Source of the DNA: Bryobacterales bacterium
GTDB lineage: Bacteria > Acidobacteriota > Terriglobia > Bryobacterales > Bryobacteraceae
Direction of reading: 5' to 3'
NCBI GenBank assembly: GCA_027459465.1
Contig: DAIDIH010000024.1
Location: 1-41,710 of the forward strand
DNA: 41,710 nucleotides
The notes below the pieces were generated by a model that was not told the origin of the DNA, did not search any database, and worked only from the letters and a program-made list of their open reading frames with translations. Of this stretch, positions 32,782 to 41,470 are shown piece after piece (the stretch's first letter is position 1; every line of letters starts with the position of its first letter). A program made the position numbers and the translations under genes.

Positions 32782-34509
32782 GTGAAACGTCTTCCGCTCG
32801 CCCTCTGCCTCGCCGCTCTCACCCTCCCCGCGCTTCACTCCCAGATCGCTCTTCCCTCTCTCACCGGCTCCTCCGCCGCCAAAAACTCGAACCCCGATCC
32901 CCTCGGCCGCGACAACCCCCACGGCGCCGTCCTCGGCTTTCTCCGCTCCGCCCAGGCCGGCGACCTCGTCGTCGCCAGCCAGTACCTCGACACAGACGTC
33001 AAAGGCGCCGAAGGCCAGGATCTCGCCCGCAAACTCAAAGCCGTCCTCGATCACGACCTCATCACCAACCTCGACGCCATCAGCGCCAACCCCGAAGGCT
33101 CTCTCACCGACAACCTGCCGCCCGACCAGGAATCCATCGGCACCATCACCTCCGATCACCAGAAAATCCCCGTCCTCCTCCACCGCGTCAGCCGCCAAAG
33201 CCGCCTCATCTGGCTCTTCGCCCCTTCTTTCCTCGATCAGGTCCCAGACCTGTTCGACGACATCAATCGCCCCGCCATCGAAGCCCACCTCCCCGACTTT
33301 CTCCTCGTCCGCCTCCACATCCTCTCCCTCCGCCTCTGGCAGATCCTCGCCTTCGGCCTCGCCATCGTCCTCGCCTTCTTCATCGCCGCCCTCGCCACCC
33401 ACCTCCTCGTTCTCCTCCTCCGCCCCCTCGTCGAACGCATCTCGCGCGAGCGCGCCGCCGCCCGCCTCGAATCCATCGCCGGACCCGTCCGCTTCCTCAT
33501 GCTCGTGCTCGTCATGCGCGCCGGCACGACAATCCTCACCCTCCCCATCCTCGTCCGCCAGTACTGGATCCGTATCGTCGCCGTTCTCGCCGTCGGCGGC
33601 GCCACCTGGCTCGTAAGCCGCATCATCGAAATCTTCTCCCAACTCTCGGCCAACCGCTTCATCCGCATCCGCGAACCCGGCAGCCTCGCCATCGTCCACC
33701 TCGTCCGCCGCCTCCTCAAAGCCGCCGCCGTCTTAATCGGCTTCCTCCTCATCCTCCAGAACGCCGGCGTCAACCTCACCCCCATCCTCGCCGGCGTCAG
33801 CGTCGCCGGCATCGCCGTCGCCTTCGCCGCCCAGAAAACCCTCGAAAACTTGTTCGGCGGCATCATGATCATCACCGACGAACCCGTTCGCGTCGGCGAC
33901 TACTGCCAGTTCGGCTCCCAGGCCGGCACCGTCGAGGACATAGGCCTCCGCTCCACCCGCTTCCGCACCATCGGCCGCACCGTCATCTCCGTCCCCAACG
34001 GCGAACTCGCCACCATGAATCTCGAAAACTTCTCCGTCCGCGACAAAATCCTCTTCAACCCCACCATCGGACTCCGCTACGAAACCACCTCCAACCAGAT
34101 CCGCCACGTCATCGCCGGCGTCCGCCGCCTCCTCTACTCGCACCCCCGCGTCGAATCCAACACCTTCTGGGTCCGCCTGAACAAAATGGACAACTCCAGC
34201 CTCAATGTCGGCGTCTTCGCCTACATCCTCACCCGCGACTACAACGAGTTCCTCGCCGTCCAGGAAGACCTCCTCCTCCGCATCCTCGACCTCGTGGAAG
34301 CCTCCGGCTCCGGCCTCGCCTTCCCCAGCCAAACCCTCTACCTCGGCCGCGACACCGGCCTCAACACCGAAAAAGCCAAACAGGCCGAAGCCGAAGTCGC
34401 CCAATGGATCGCCAACAACCAACTCCCCTTCCCCAACTACAACCCCACCCAAATCGCCGAATTCGAAAACACCGCCCAGTACCCCCCGCCCGGCTCCGCC
34501 CAATCCTGA
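32782..34509 (+). CDS. MscS-family mechanosensitive channel with long exported N-terminal domain
   Basis: A 575-residue MscS-type channel. A leader (LPLALCLAALTLPALHS) and about 150 residues of soluble domain precede four or so membrane helices (about 180-205, 235-255, 262-282, 310-335). The pore-lining helix and the start of the beta domain are clear: GVSVAGIAVAFAAQKTLENL, FGGIMIITDEPVRVGDYCQF, then GTVEDIGLRSTRFRTIGRTV and VPNGELATMNLENFS. The C-terminal mixed domain is normal. The channel should open under membrane tension to release osmolytes. GTG at 32782 is the start. Its 5' end lies 44 bases from the divergent cytochrome gene. Confidence 0.9.
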   Translation: MKRLPLALCLAALTLPALHSQIALPSLTGSSAAKNSNPDPLGRDNPHGAVLGFLRSAQAGDLVVASQYLDTDVKGAEGQDLARKLKAVLDHDLITNLDAISANPEGSLTDNLPPDQESIGTITSDHQKIPVLLHRVSRQSRLIWLFAPSFLDQVPDLFDDINRPAIEAHLPDFLLVRLHILSLRLWQILAFGLAIVLAFFIAALATHLLVLLLRPLVERISRERAAARLESIAGPVRFLMLVLVMRAGTTILTLPILVRQYWIRIVAVLAVGGATWLVSRIIEIFSQLSANRFIRIREPGSLAIVHLVRRLLKAAAVLIGFLLILQNAGVNLTPILAGVSVAGIAVAFAAQKTLENLFGGIMIITDEPVRVGDYCQFGSQAGTVEDIGLRSTRFRTIGRTVISVPNGELATMNLENFSVRDKILFNPTIGLRYETTSNQIRHVIAGVRRLLYSHPRVESNTFWVRLNKMDNSSLNVGVFAYILTRDYNEFLAVQEDLLLRILDLVEASGSGLAFPSQTLYLGRDTGLNTEKAKQAEAEVAQWIANNQLPFPNYNPTQIAEFENTAQYPPPGSAQS

Positions 34510-34534
34510 TACACTCGGCCACCAAAGGCGCGCC

Positions 34535-36040
34535 ATGCCGAAACTTCTCCCGCTCGTTCTCCTCTTCGCCGCCGCGTCCTTACAAGCCACTACCCCCTGC
34601 GAATCCCTCGCCACCCTCCCGCTCCCCCAAGCCAGAATCACCCTCGCCCAACTCGTCCCCGCCGGCGAATTCACCCCCCCTTCTTCCCAACCCCTCCCCA
34701 ACCTCCCATCCTTCTGCCGCGTCGCCGCCACCCTCACCCCCTCACCGGACTCCAACATCAAAATCGAAGTCTGGCTTCCCGCCCAATGGAACGGAAAATT
34801 CGAAGCCGTCGGCAACGGCGGTTGGAGCGGCAACATTAACTACTCCGGCCTCGCCCACGGCATCGCGCGCGGCTACGCCACCGCTTCAACCGACACCGGC
34901 CACACCGGCGGCAGCGCCGAATTCGCCCTCGGACATCCCGAAAAACTCACCGATTTCGCCTACCGCTCCGAACACGAAATGGCCGTCAAGGCCAAAGCCA
35001 TCATCGCCGCCTTCTATGGCAACGGACCCAGGCTCTCCTACTGGAACGGCTGCTCCTCCGGCGGCAAACAAGGCCTCAAGGAAGCCCAGCTTTACCCGGA
35101 AGACTTCAACGGCATCATCGCCGGAGCCCCCGCCAATAACTGGGTCGCCCTCCTCTCCGCCGACATGTGGATGAGCGTCGCCGAACTCGAAACCCCCGCC
35201 TCCACCATCTCCAACGACAAACTCCCCGCCATCCACGCGGCCGCGCTCCAGGCCTGCGATTCGCTCGATGGCCTGACCGACGGCCTCATCGCCGACCCCA
35301 CCCGCTGCCACTTCGATCCCGCCGTCCTGCTCTGCAAAGGACCCGAAACCACCACCTGCCTCACCCCCGCCCAGGTCCGCACCGCCAAAACCATCTACGG
35401 CCCATTCACCAACCCCCGCACCCGCCGCGTCATCTTCCCCGGCCTCGAACCTGGCAGCGAACTCGGCTGGCGAGCCTACTCCGGCCCCGCGCCCTTCTCC
35501 ATCCCCAACGACTATTTCCGCTTCGTCGTCTTCAAAAACCCGGACTGGAATTTCCACACCTTCGACATCGCCCGCGACGTCGCCGCCGCCGAAAAGCAGG
35601 ACCGCGCCAACGTCCTCAAAGCCACCAATCCCGACCTCCGCAAATTCACCGCCCGCGGCGGAAAGCTCATCCTCTATCACGGCTGGAGCGACAACCTCAT
35701 CGCCCCGCTCAACTCCGTCAACTACTTCACCAGCGTCGTCGCCGCTCTCGGAGGCCCCGGCAAAACCGCAAACTCCGTCCGCCTCTTCCTGGCCCCCGGC
35801 ATGTCCCACTGCGGCGGCGGCGACGGCCCCAACCTCATCGACACCCTCACCCCACTCGAACTCTGGGTCGAAAAAGGAATCCCGCCGGACCGCATCCTCG
35901 CCTCCCACAAAACCGGCGGCCACCTCGACCGCACCCGCCCCCTCTGCCCCTACCCGCAAGTAGCCCGCTACAACGGCGCCGGCGATACCAACGACGCCGC
36001 AAACTTCTCCTGCGTCGAACCCCGCGCCCTTTCTCACTAA
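34535..36040 (+). CDS. Tannase/feruloyl esterase family hydrolase, exported
   Basis: A 501-residue tannase-family enzyme, secreted (PKLLPLVLLFAAASLQA). The nucleophile serine lies in YWNGCSSGGKQGLKEAQLYP, the acid in LILYHGWSDNLIAPLN and the histidine in LFLAPGMSHCGGGDG. Cysteines beside the serine and the histidine match the disulfide that joins the triad in this family. A calcium-site-like DSLDGLTDGLI follows. Such enzymes cleave gallate or ferulate esters of plant phenolics. The gene starts 25 bases after the mscS-like gene. This fits the plant-polymer theme of the GH127 cluster 12 kb away, though the substrate is unproven. Confidence 0.92.
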   Translation: MPKLLPLVLLFAAASLQATTPCESLATLPLPQARITLAQLVPAGEFTPPSSQPLPNLPSFCRVAATLTPSPDSNIKIEVWLPAQWNGKFEAVGNGGWSGNINYSGLAHGIARGYATASTDTGHTGGSAEFALGHPEKLTDFAYRSEHEMAVKAKAIIAAFYGNGPRLSYWNGCSSGGKQGLKEAQLYPEDFNGIIAGAPANNWVALLSADMWMSVAELETPASTISNDKLPAIHAAALQACDSLDGLTDGLIADPTRCHFDPAVLLCKGPETTTCLTPAQVRTAKTIYGPFTNPRTRRVIFPGLEPGSELGWRAYSGPAPFSIPNDYFRFVVFKNPDWNFHTFDIARDVAAAEKQDRANVLKATNPDLRKFTARGGKLILYHGWSDNLIAPLNSVNYFTSVVAALGGPGKTANSVRLFLAPGMSHCGGGDGPNLIDTLTPLELWVEKGIPPDRILASHKTGGHLDRTRPLCPYPQVARYNGAGDTNDAANFSCVEPRALSH

Positions 36041-36073
36041 CTGTGCTAAAGTTCCCTTACTAGTCTCCGTCTG

Positions 36074-37522
36074 ATGTCGCCGTTACCGCCAGCCTCGTTC
36101 GATGGCGCACGCGAGGAACTGGAAGCCGTCCTCGCATCGCACCTGTTCACGCGCGCTCCCTCGCTGAAGCGCATGTTCCGCTTCATCTGCGAACGCACCC
36201 TCCTCGGCGACGTCGCCTCCATCAAGGAATACACCGTCGCCGTCGAAGCCCTCGGCCGCCCCGCCGATTTCAACCCCAAACGCGACCCCATCGTCCGCGT
36301 CGAAGCCCATCGCCTCCGCAAACGCCTCGCCACTTACTACGCCACCGAAGGCGCCTCCCACCCCATCCGCATCGCCCTCGAACCCGGCCAGTACGTTCCG
36401 CGCTTCGAAACTCTCGCGCCCCAACGCGAAACCCCTCTCCCGCCCCCCGCCGCGCCCCGCCGCTCCTGGCGCTCTCCCCTCGTCGCCACCGCCGCCGCGC
36501 TCCTCCTCACTCTCGCCCTCTGGCCCCTCGCCTCGAGTTGGTCCACCCACGTCCGCGCCGCCTCCCTCCGCCAGGACGCCGCAGCCGATGGAGTCCATCT
36601 CCTCGCCGGCATCCCCTCCGGACAAGCCGTCGACCCCGAAGGCAATTTCTGGTCCCACGACAGCTTCTTCCACGGCGGCACAGCCGTCACCCTCTCCGGC
36701 GTCTCCTATGGCTTCACATCCCCCGCCCGCTTCTGGACCGAGCGCCGCGGCGACTTCTCCTACGACATCCCGCTCAAACCCGGCGCCTACCAACTCCGCC
36801 TCAGCTTCAGCCCCCCGCCGCGCACCTCCGGCGCCGTCCCCGGCTTCCGCGTCCTCCTCAACGACGCTCCGCTCATGGACCGCCTCGACCCTCCACCCGC
36901 CCCCTGCGATCCCGCCGCCCCCGTCGAGCGCGTCTTCTCCAACGTCCATCCCAGCCCCGACGGCCAACTCCACCTCCACTTCCAGCCCGTCTCCTCGCCC
37001 GCCTGGGTCAACGCCATCGAAATCGTCCCCCAACCCGGCGCCCAACCCATGCCCATCCGCCTCCTCGCCAAATCCAGCCCCTACATCGACGCCGCCGGCC
37101 GCCTCTGGAGCGCCGACCGCCACTTCTGCGGCGGAACTCTCGTCAACCGCCATCAGTCCGTCTACGCCTCGCACACCGACCCCAACCTCTTCTCCGGCGA
37201 ACGCTGGGGCGCCTTCGCCTACCAGATCCCCGCCGCCCCCGGCCGCTACCGCCTCACCCTCCGCTTCTCCGAAAGCTGGTTCGGTCCCACCCTCGCCGGC
37301 CTCGGCGGCCCCGGCAGCCGCATCTTCGACGTCTTCCTTGCCGGCCGCCCCCTCATCCGCAACCTCGACGTCTTCACCACCGCCGGCGGCAGCCTCCGCC
37401 CCGTCGAACTCTCCTTCCCTCACCTCCAACCCGACCCCGCCGGCGAGTTCCTCCTCCAGTTCATCCCGCAAAAAAACAACGCCTCCCTCAACTCCATCGA
37501 ACTCGTCCCCGAAACCATCTGA
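36074..37522 (+). CDS. Winged-helix-like domain, membrane helix and two malectin-type domains
   Basis: A 482-residue protein of mixed design. Residues 1-120 form a domain frequent in Acidobacteria, with LFTRAPSLKRMFRFICERTL, IKEYTVAVEALGRPADFNPK, DPIVRVEAHRLRKRLATYY and a PGQYVPRF end; it resembles DNA-binding domains of OmpR/adenylate-cyclase-linked regulators. One membrane helix lies at about 131-151 (PLVATAAALLLTLALWPLAS). Two tandem malectin-like beta domains follow (about 165-315 and 325-480), each with a DGNFWSHDSFF- or AGRLWSADRHF-type start and a FSYDIPLKPGAYQLRLSF- or FAYQIPAAPGRYRLTLRF-type strand. Malectins bind carbohydrate, so a sugar-sensing transmembrane regulator like ToxR is plausible. 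It stands 33 bases after the esterase gene. Confidence 0.8.
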   Translation: MSPLPPASFDGAREELEAVLASHLFTRAPSLKRMFRFICERTLLGDVASIKEYTVAVEALGRPADFNPKRDPIVRVEAHRLRKRLATYYATEGASHPIRIALEPGQYVPRFETLAPQRETPLPPPAAPRRSWRSPLVATAAALLLTLALWPLASSWSTHVRAASLRQDAAADGVHLLAGIPSGQAVDPEGNFWSHDSFFHGGTAVTLSGVSYGFTSPARFWTERRGDFSYDIPLKPGAYQLRLSFSPPPRTSGAVPGFRVLLNDAPLMDRLDPPPAPCDPAAPVERVFSNVHPSPDGQLHLHFQPVSSPAWVNAIEIVPQPGAQPMPIRLLAKSSPYIDAAGRLWSADRHFCGGTLVNRHQSVYASHTDPNLFSGERWGAFAYQIPAAPGRYRLTLRFSESWFGPTLAGLGGPGSRIFDVFLAGRPLIRNLDVFTTAGGSLRPVELSFPHLQPDPAGEFLLQFIPQKNNASLNSIELVPETI

Positions 37523-37547
37523 CCCTCCCCAACGCCAAAGACTCCTG

Positions 37548-38540
37548 ATGACCCGATTCATCCCCTGCTGCGCCCTCGCATCCCTCACCCTGCTCCCCGC
37601 TCAAAACGCCACCACCAGCCTCCCACCCGTAATCGACGTCCACGTCCACGCCATGGACGCCGACTTCCCCGGCGCCGCTCCCATGTGCCCCAACACCCCC
37701 CAGTTCCTCGCCTCAGACCCCGCCACCAAAGAAGCCCCCTTCGGCTGGGCCCCGCAGGACTGCACCCCCAAGCTCTACCCCGCCGCCAAAGGCCAATACA
37801 TGCACGAAGTCCTCGCCGAAATGCGCCGCCTCAACGTCACCGCCGTCGTCCTCGGCTCGCCCGCCAGCGTCGAAAAATGGAAAGACGCCGCCCCCGATCG
37901 CGTCATCCCCGGCACCGGCTTCGAGAACGGTATGACCCCCGGCGCCCGCGTCCCCCTCGACCAACTCCGCGCCGGCTTCACCACCGGCGGCTTCAAAGTC
38001 ATGGGCGAAATCGGACTCCAGTACGAAGGCCTCTCCCCCAGCGACCCCAGCGTCGACAAATACTTCGCCCTCGCCGAACAACTCGACATCCCCGTCGCCA
38101 TCCACATGGGCACCGGCGGCTCCGGCCGCGCCAACCTCACCTCACCCAAATTCCGCGGCTCCATGGGCAACCCCCTCCTCCTCGAAGACCTCCTCGCCCG
38201 CCACCCCAAACTCCGCGTCCAGGTCATGCACGCCGGCTACCCCATGATCGACAACATGCTCACCCTCCTCCAGGCCAACTCCCACGTCTACGTCGACGTC
38301 GCCGGCCTCATCTGGAGCTACCCGCTCAAAGAGGTCAACCGCTACATCCAGCGCCTCGTCGATGCCGGCTTCGAGGACCGCGTCCTGTTCGGCACCGACC
38401 AGATGATCTGGCCCAAACTCATGACCTACTCCATCAGCCTCATCCAGAACGCCGATTACCTCACCCCACAACAAAAACGCGACATCCTCTACAACAACGC
38501 CGCCCGCTTCCTCCGCCTCGACAAAAAACCAGGCAGGTAA
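37548..38540 (+). CDS. Amidohydrolase-2-like metal hydrolase, exported
   Basis: A 330-residue protein with a short signal peptide (FIPCCALASLTLLPAQ) and an amidohydrolase TIM barrel. The metal-binding start is VIDVHVHAMDADFPG; later ligands are IPVAIHMGTGG, VQVMHAGYPMIDN and LFGTDQMIW with the terminal aspartate. This is the pattern of the amidohydrolase 2 group (ACMSD/uronate-isomerase-like decarboxylases and lactonases); substrate unknown. ATG at 37548 lies 25 bases after the malectin gene. A second copy begins at 41495, and the two share 121 of 123 bases over 37632-37754. The gene ends at the edge of an island of different composition. Confidence 0.88.
   Translation: MTRFIPCCALASLTLLPAQNATTSLPPVIDVHVHAMDADFPGAAPMCPNTPQFLASDPATKEAPFGWAPQDCTPKLYPAAKGQYMHEVLAEMRRLNVTAVVLGSPASVEKWKDAAPDRVIPGTGFENGMTPGARVPLDQLRAGFTTGGFKVMGEIGLQYEGLSPSDPSVDKYFALAEQLDIPVAIHMGTGGSGRANLTSPKFRGSMGNPLLLEDLLARHPKLRVQVMHAGYPMIDNMLTLLQANSHVYVDVAGLIWSYPLKEVNRYIQRLVDAGFEDRVLFGTDQMIWPKLMTYSISLIQNADYLTPQQKRDILYNNAARFLRLDKKPGR
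37632..37754 (+). repeat. Direct repeat, left copy (amidohydrolase 5' region)
   Basis: The 123 bases here match 41588-41710 with two substitutions. The spacing between copies is 3,956 bases. Sequence before the repeat, which encodes the signal peptides, is clearly different between the copies, so similarity starts sharply around the VIDVHVHA motif. The right copy reaches the window edge, so the repeat is probably longer. Confidence 0.95.
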
Positions 38541-38803
38541 GGAGGCAGGCTGAGCAAGCTACCCCACCTCCGAACCACGGGGTCTTCCGCTCCCAACGCA
38601 GCACCGGGCCCTGCGTCACATTCTACGGCGGTTCACAAGTGTACAATACGTCCGGGATATTGCCGGGGCACGCCGCTGCCGGCCAGCACGGAAGGTATAT
38701 CTCAACTCATGCACACCGCCAGCGAAAGAGTTGAGTCCCGTGAGGTACAATCGGCGGAAGTACCAAGTCTCAGAACGTCGTCCTATTGGCAATCCACTGG
38801 TGG
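38541..38803. other. Non-coding start of the atypical island
   Basis: The extreme C-richness of the genes to the left ends here and the composition becomes balanced. No gene or clear promoter was recognised. A hairpin lies at 38701-38735. Together with the following small open frame, about 370 bases separate the amidohydrolase from the zinc-ribbon gene. It may hold an island boundary or a small RNA; neither can be shown by eye. Confidence 0.5.
38701..38735. repeat. Eight-base inverted repeat with 19-base loop
   Basis: CTCAACTC (38701-38708) is the exact reverse complement of GAGTTGAG (38728-38735). The AT content of the arms makes it stand out from the surroundings. It lies about 70 bases before the small hydrophobic open frame and could be an operator, an attachment-type site or part of a structured RNA. 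Confidence 0.4.
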
Positions 38804-38896
38804 ATGTTTTACATCGTTGTCATGCTCGTGAGTCCGCTCCTTGTCTCGATTGCCGCATTTGAAATGTGCGTATCACGAATCGCAAAGCACATATGA
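38804..38896 (+). CDS. Possible 30-residue hydrophobic peptide
   Basis: An open frame of 30 codons encodes MFYIVVMLVSPLLVSIAAFE followed by a short basic tail (CVSRIAKHI), a single membrane helix in outline. GGTGG lies directly before the ATG, and the stop lies 12 bases before the zinc-ribbon gene. TTG at 38786 would add six residues (AIHWW). A frame this short can occur by chance; the hydrophobic run and its position at the head of a set of membrane protein genes make it worth listing. A small membrane peptide or toxin is conceivable but unsupported. Confidence 0.3.
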   Translation: MFYIVVMLVSPLLVSIAAFEMCVSRIAKHI

Positions 38897-38908
38897 GTGG
38901 GGAAGAAG

Positions 38909-39250
38909 ATGCTTGACGAAAATTGGACGCCCTCTGACGGCAGAACTGAACGCCTATATTTTCACTGCCCTAATACCAACTGCGACGGGCATGTGAAACT
39001 CAAAGATCGAGTGCGCCATCATGCCGTGCGGTGCGAGAAATGTGGCCTTGATTTTGCCTTGGCCGCTGATCCACAGGTGAAAAATGCTGAACGACAATCA
39101 CTCGCAGTTGTTTTAGATCGACAAGGCGATGCCGCCCCGAGTCAATCGACGGCACTTCCATACCGTTTCCCACCGTGGATTATTTTTGCTGCCGGAACAG
39201 TCGTCGGGCTGCTCGTCGGCATCCTAATCGCCAGGGGTGGAGTTGCTTAA
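38909..39250 (+). CDS. Zinc-ribbon protein with C-terminal membrane anchor
   Basis: A 113-residue protein of unknown family. The N-terminal half has four cysteines, C20, C25, C42 and C45 (FHCPNTNCDGH and VRCEKCGLDF), in a zinc-ribbon arrangement with several nearby histidines. A linker follows, then one membrane helix at about 89-108 (PWIIFAAGTVVGLLVGILIA) near the C-terminus. The topology is a tail-anchored, probably cytoplasmic zinc ribbon. ATG at 38909 has GGGGAAGAAG just before it, a strong site; a GTG at 38897 is less likely. Codon use differs from the GC-extreme flanks. It heads a run of small membrane protein genes on the plus strand. Confidence 0.68.
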   Translation: MLDENWTPSDGRTERLYFHCPNTNCDGHVKLKDRVRHHAVRCEKCGLDFALAADPQVKNAERQSLAVVLDRQGDAAPSQSTALPYRFPPWIIFAAGTVVGLLVGILIARGGVA

Positions 39251-39298
39251 GGATACGTTCCTTTACGGCTCTGGAACGGATGCCCTGGAAAGGGGCGC

Positions 39299-39892
39299 AT
39301 GGACACACATCTGCAACCAGCATCGTGGGATTGGATAAGAGCAGTCGTTGTTTCGACCTTCGTGATCCTGATCATCACCAGTAGCATTTTGATGCCGCTC
39401 GAAAAACTGCTTGAACCTCGGAGACTTGATCGGTTGCCGCCTTGGAGTCGGTGGTTTTTGGTGCTGCCTACCGCGTTCGCCTCTGGCTTCGTCGCCGAGA
39501 TCGTGCCACGGATGTTTTTCGCAGTGCTGGAAATCGTCGTGAACCATGAACTGATGTTTCGCCCCGGTTTTGACTTTCTGATTTGGCAACTGTGGGCACC
39601 ACTGTTCTTCGTCGCTGGTGGAATCCAGATGGCTCCAAGATTCAAGTTTTCGACCTTCCTGGTAGTTGGCGGCGTAAAGATTGCGGTTGCAGCGACAAAT
39701 TTCGGTCGGGATTTGCGCTTCGTTCATGGTGGAGGGCCTTGGACTGCCATGGACCCAACAACCAATTCCCCCTTGTGGTGGGACGCCATTGTATACACCG
39801 TATGCATTGGCTTTCTCATTGCCCTTGGCTGGTTCTTGGGAAGGCAAGCACTGGAGAAGCCCCACCGACAAACTGTCACCGCCGTTCCGTGA
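39299..39892 (+). CDS. Multi-helix membrane protein, unknown function
   Basis: A 197-residue integral membrane protein not recognised as a known family. Predicted helices lie at about residues 13-33, 52-81 (long or paired), 94-113, 119-134 and 160-181. A charged loop LEPRRLDRLPPWSR connects the first two, and LRFVHGGGPWTAMDPTTNSP forms a polar loop before the last. No transport or enzyme motif was seen. ATG at 39299 follows GAAAGGGGCGC, a good ribosome site, and starts 48 bases after the zinc-ribbon gene, so the two may be one transcript. Composition is like the rest of the island. Confidence 0.7.
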   Translation: MDTHLQPASWDWIRAVVVSTFVILIITSSILMPLEKLLEPRRLDRLPPWSRWFLVLPTAFASGFVAEIVPRMFFAVLEIVVNHELMFRPGFDFLIWQLWAPLFFVAGGIQMAPRFKFSTFLVVGGVKIAVAATNFGRDLRFVHGGGPWTAMDPTTNSPLWWDAIVYTVCIGFLIALGWFLGRQALEKPHRQTVTAVP

Positions 39893-40507
39893 GAATTGGG
39901 CGTGGCATCGGTCTTCGGATGTGGCAGCACTCAGACAACATGGCCTACATCCCGCCACGAACCCTACCAAAACCGACGCGATCCGTACGGTCTACGCAGC
40001 TCGTTTTGGAGGCCGCTTTTTGACCGCTGAAATGGGCTTCGCCACCGCGACAGTTTCGGTACGCCACGTTTCGGCCTGAGAACCCCAATCAGCACCGGCG
40101 CCGGTCATGGTGGGGATGTCGACGCTCCCAGCGATCATTCTCCACGAAAGATCTTCATCATGACGAAGACGTACAACTTCATCACGCCCCAACCAAAGGC
40201 CGGAATAATCAAAGGTCCAGGCCGCCTGCTGATCGTCGGCGCCATTAATGCAAACAATCCGCACGCAGAGCCACAATATCGGCGGGGCGCGCCAAAAACC
40301 GACCCGTAATCCGTCCTTACCACGAAGCCGGCGACGCTAACGCCTGTCCAGAACGGCTTTAGCAGCAGCGCCCTGGAGGCAGCGCCGGAAAGACACCCCA
40401 CGCCGCTCAACTCTTGGTTAAACTCAATTCTTATCGGGCTCGGCAACAACCGACCGTAACGAACCGGGTCGCGGAACACGCCGACCACCACAACAAGGAG
40501 ACAACGC
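39893..40507. other. 615-base stretch without a confident gene
   Basis: Between the membrane protein and the final island gene no frame is convincing. Two candidates were seen: a 49-residue plus-strand frame at 40160-40309 with GAAAG before its ATG, and a 124-residue minus-strand frame at 40135-40509 with some hydrophobic stretches that would start against the next gene. Neither matches a family. The right end must carry the promoter of the gene at 40508; no clear -35/-10 pair was found. Decayed genes or a structured RNA are possible. Confidence 0.5.
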
Positions 40508-41470
40508 ATGAAGGATTCACGCGGGCTCGACGAAACCGAAACCGAATCATCCGAGAAAAATCACACCATCGGCGAATACGTCGTCGGCATTATCATCGTT
40601 CTGGCGGTCGCAGTAGTCAAAACAATCGACGTCTTACACCCTGTTGCCGACTGGCCATCGATGCACAAAATCGCGGAGATCGAGCCAACCCTACTCGCCG
40701 CAGGACTGTTAACCTACGTCGTCTTTGAGAGACTGAAGTTCCTAGGTCCCACAAAAAAGAGGGTCGACCGCATAGCGATCGACTGCGCGAAATTAAGCGA
40801 GATCCCGGGGCGCGAAGAGATCACGCGATTGCTCAACAACTCGACGGCCCACGTTGTAGAACACCTCTCGAATAAGGTCAGCGTGAGAATGAACGACACT
40901 GCCGAGGCGACATACAAGCACATACTGCGTGTGGTTGAATCAGTGGAGGCCAACAAAAACCACACCGTCAAAAACCTCCGCATGGGTGTCTTCCACGCGG
41001 CAGGAGCACGCAACACAACGCCTGAAGACACCCAGCAGTACTTCATCGACTTTAGCAATAAGATGCGACAAATGGCGAGCTCCGACGAGGCAAATCGTTG
41101 GAATGTCAAGGTCCTGTATAACGTGACCCATCCCGACCGGTTGAGCGTCATTCTTGACCGTCTTAAACTAGGAAGCGCAGGCTACAAGGTCCGAGCATTA
41201 TCACTCCCCGACTTCTTGCCAGTGTTCTCGCCGATGATCGTAGACGAAGAGCACGTCTTCCTCGCGGTCTTCGAAGAAGGCAAAAGTCGCGTCAGCAAGT
41301 CCGTTTATCTGCATGGACCGAAAGCGGCCAAATTCTTCACCGAGTACTTCGAAACGTTGTGGTCCGACAACCGAGTAAAGATACTGAGAGAAGAAGGCAC
41401 GCTCAATGGAACGGGGATCGCCGACGTCGAGGACGCCGTTCAAACTATCGCGAGCGCAAACAAGCGGTGA
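40508..41470 (+). CDS. Two-helix membrane protein with cytoplasmic domain, possibly phospholipase D-fold
   Basis: A 320-residue protein. After an acidic N-terminus, two membrane helices lie at about 23-41 (YVVGIIIVLAVAVVKTIDV) and 57-76, then a helical segment (80-150) and a soluble C-terminal domain (about 155-305). That domain ends with strands MIVDEEHVFLAVFEEG and SVYLHGPKAAKFFTEYFETL, which recall the phospholipase D-like fold used as a sensor in some prokaryotic regulators. The catalytic HxK motif of active PLDs is not seen, so an enzymatic role is doubtful. The ribosome site GGAG lies seven bases before ATG 40508. No family is recognised with certainty. The fold suggestion is tentative; the membrane topology is fairly clear. 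Confidence 0.65.
   Translation: MKDSRGLDETETESSEKNHTIGEYVVGIIIVLAVAVVKTIDVLHPVADWPSMHKIAEIEPTLLAAGLLTYVVFERLKFLGPTKKRVDRIAIDCAKLSEIPGREEITRLLNNSTAHVVEHLSNKVSVRMNDTAEATYKHILRVVESVEANKNHTVKNLRMGVFHAAGARNTTPEDTQQYFIDFSNKMRQMASSDEANRWNVKVLYNVTHPDRLSVILDRLKLGSAGYKVRALSLPDFLPVFSPMIVDEEHVFLAVFEEGKSRVSKSVYLHGPKAAKFFTEYFETLWSDNRVKILREEGTLNGTGIADVEDAVQTIASANKR

Noticed and set aside
40160-40309. 49-residue plus-strand frame with GAAAG before its ATG
   Set aside because: Short, no recognisable feature and a weak ribosome site; likely chance.
40135-40509. 124-residue minus-strand frame between island genes
   Set aside because: It has scattered hydrophobic residues but no family, no supported ribosome site, and its start collides with the ribosome site of the gene at 40508. 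A remnant gene cannot be excluded.
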